Shown here: positions 5,449-5,513 of the stretch, piece after piece
Numbering within the stretch: position 1 is the stretch's first letter
Layout: each line of letters opens with the position of its first letter
Source: Ignavibacteria bacterium
GTDB taxonomy: Bacteria > Bacteroidota > Ignavibacteria > UBA10030 > SZUA-254
NCBI GenBank assembly: GCA_005877655.1
Contig: VBOC01000246.1
Span: 1-5,513 of the forward strand
Direction of reading: 5' to 3'
DNA: 5,513 nt
Position numbers and translations under genes: made by a program
The notes under the pieces: generated by a model
What the model was told of the DNA's origin: nothing
Databases searched by the model: none
Seen by the model: the letters and a program-made list of their open reading frames with translations, nothing else

Positions 5449-5513
5449 CCGGCTTGATCTTTCTCAAAAAGTGCGAAAAACCCCCTCCAGGAAACTTCCG
5501 AAGGTACGCACTC
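5449..5513 (-). promoter_or_regulatory. Upstream region of the response regulator; possible regulatory inverted repeat
   Basis: These 65 nt upstream of the receiver gene run to the window edge. They contain a 6-bp inverted repeat (agtgcg at 5470-5475 and cgcact at 5507-5512, 31 nt apart) and, between the arms, the near-palindrome cttccgaag (5495-5503). No convincing -35/-10 pair is visible, and a purine run on the - strand (ggaggggg) is too far from the ATG to be its ribosome site. The repeat is short enough to be chance. Confidence 0.2.

Overview
The window holds the 3' part of a 2-oxoacid dehydrogenase (pyruvate dehydrogenase type) operon on the + strand, then a convergent response regulator gene on the - strand. 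Order: E1 alpha (5' end outside the window), E1 beta, a 66-residue basic protein, a small nucleotidyltransferase-fold protein, the lipoylated E2 acyltransferase, and lipoyl synthase (lipA). A CheY-like receiver protein follows on the other strand. Almost every base is coding. The only non-coding stretches are 1 nt (E1 beta/small protein), 13 nt (nucleotidyltransferase/E2), 9 nt (lipA/receiver) and about 65 nt at the right edge. There is no rRNA, tRNA, CRISPR array or insertion sequence.

The organism looks like a moderately GC-rich bacterium (about 60% GC in the metabolic genes). The E1 alpha, E1 beta and E2 sequences resemble, from memory, those of the Bacteroidetes/Chlorobi/Ignavibacteria side of the FCB group, including uncultured relatives. 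This is an impression from motif wording, not a search result.

The metabolic logic is clear. E1 alpha and E1 beta form the ThDP-dependent decarboxylase. E2 carries one lipoyl domain with its target lysine and passes the acyl group to CoA. LipA makes the lipoyl group that E2 needs, and its start codon overlaps the E2 stop codon. E3 (dihydrolipoamide dehydrogenase), LipB and any lipoate ligase are not in the window.

Two things do not fit an ordinary operon. First, a lower-GC two-gene cassette (66-residue basic protein plus nucleotidyltransferase with intact GG...DxD...D residues) sits seamlessly between E1 beta and E2. Its genes overlap each other by 11 bp, like toxin-antitoxin or AbiEii-type pairs. 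Second, the E2 catalytic domain appears to lack about 15-17 residues that the family normally has right after the 'QTS' position, including the conserved H-V-T...E-V-D-x-T strand, with the reading frame kept on both sides. E2 also lacks the usual Arg just upstream. This is either a real and probably damaging deletion or an assembly artefact.
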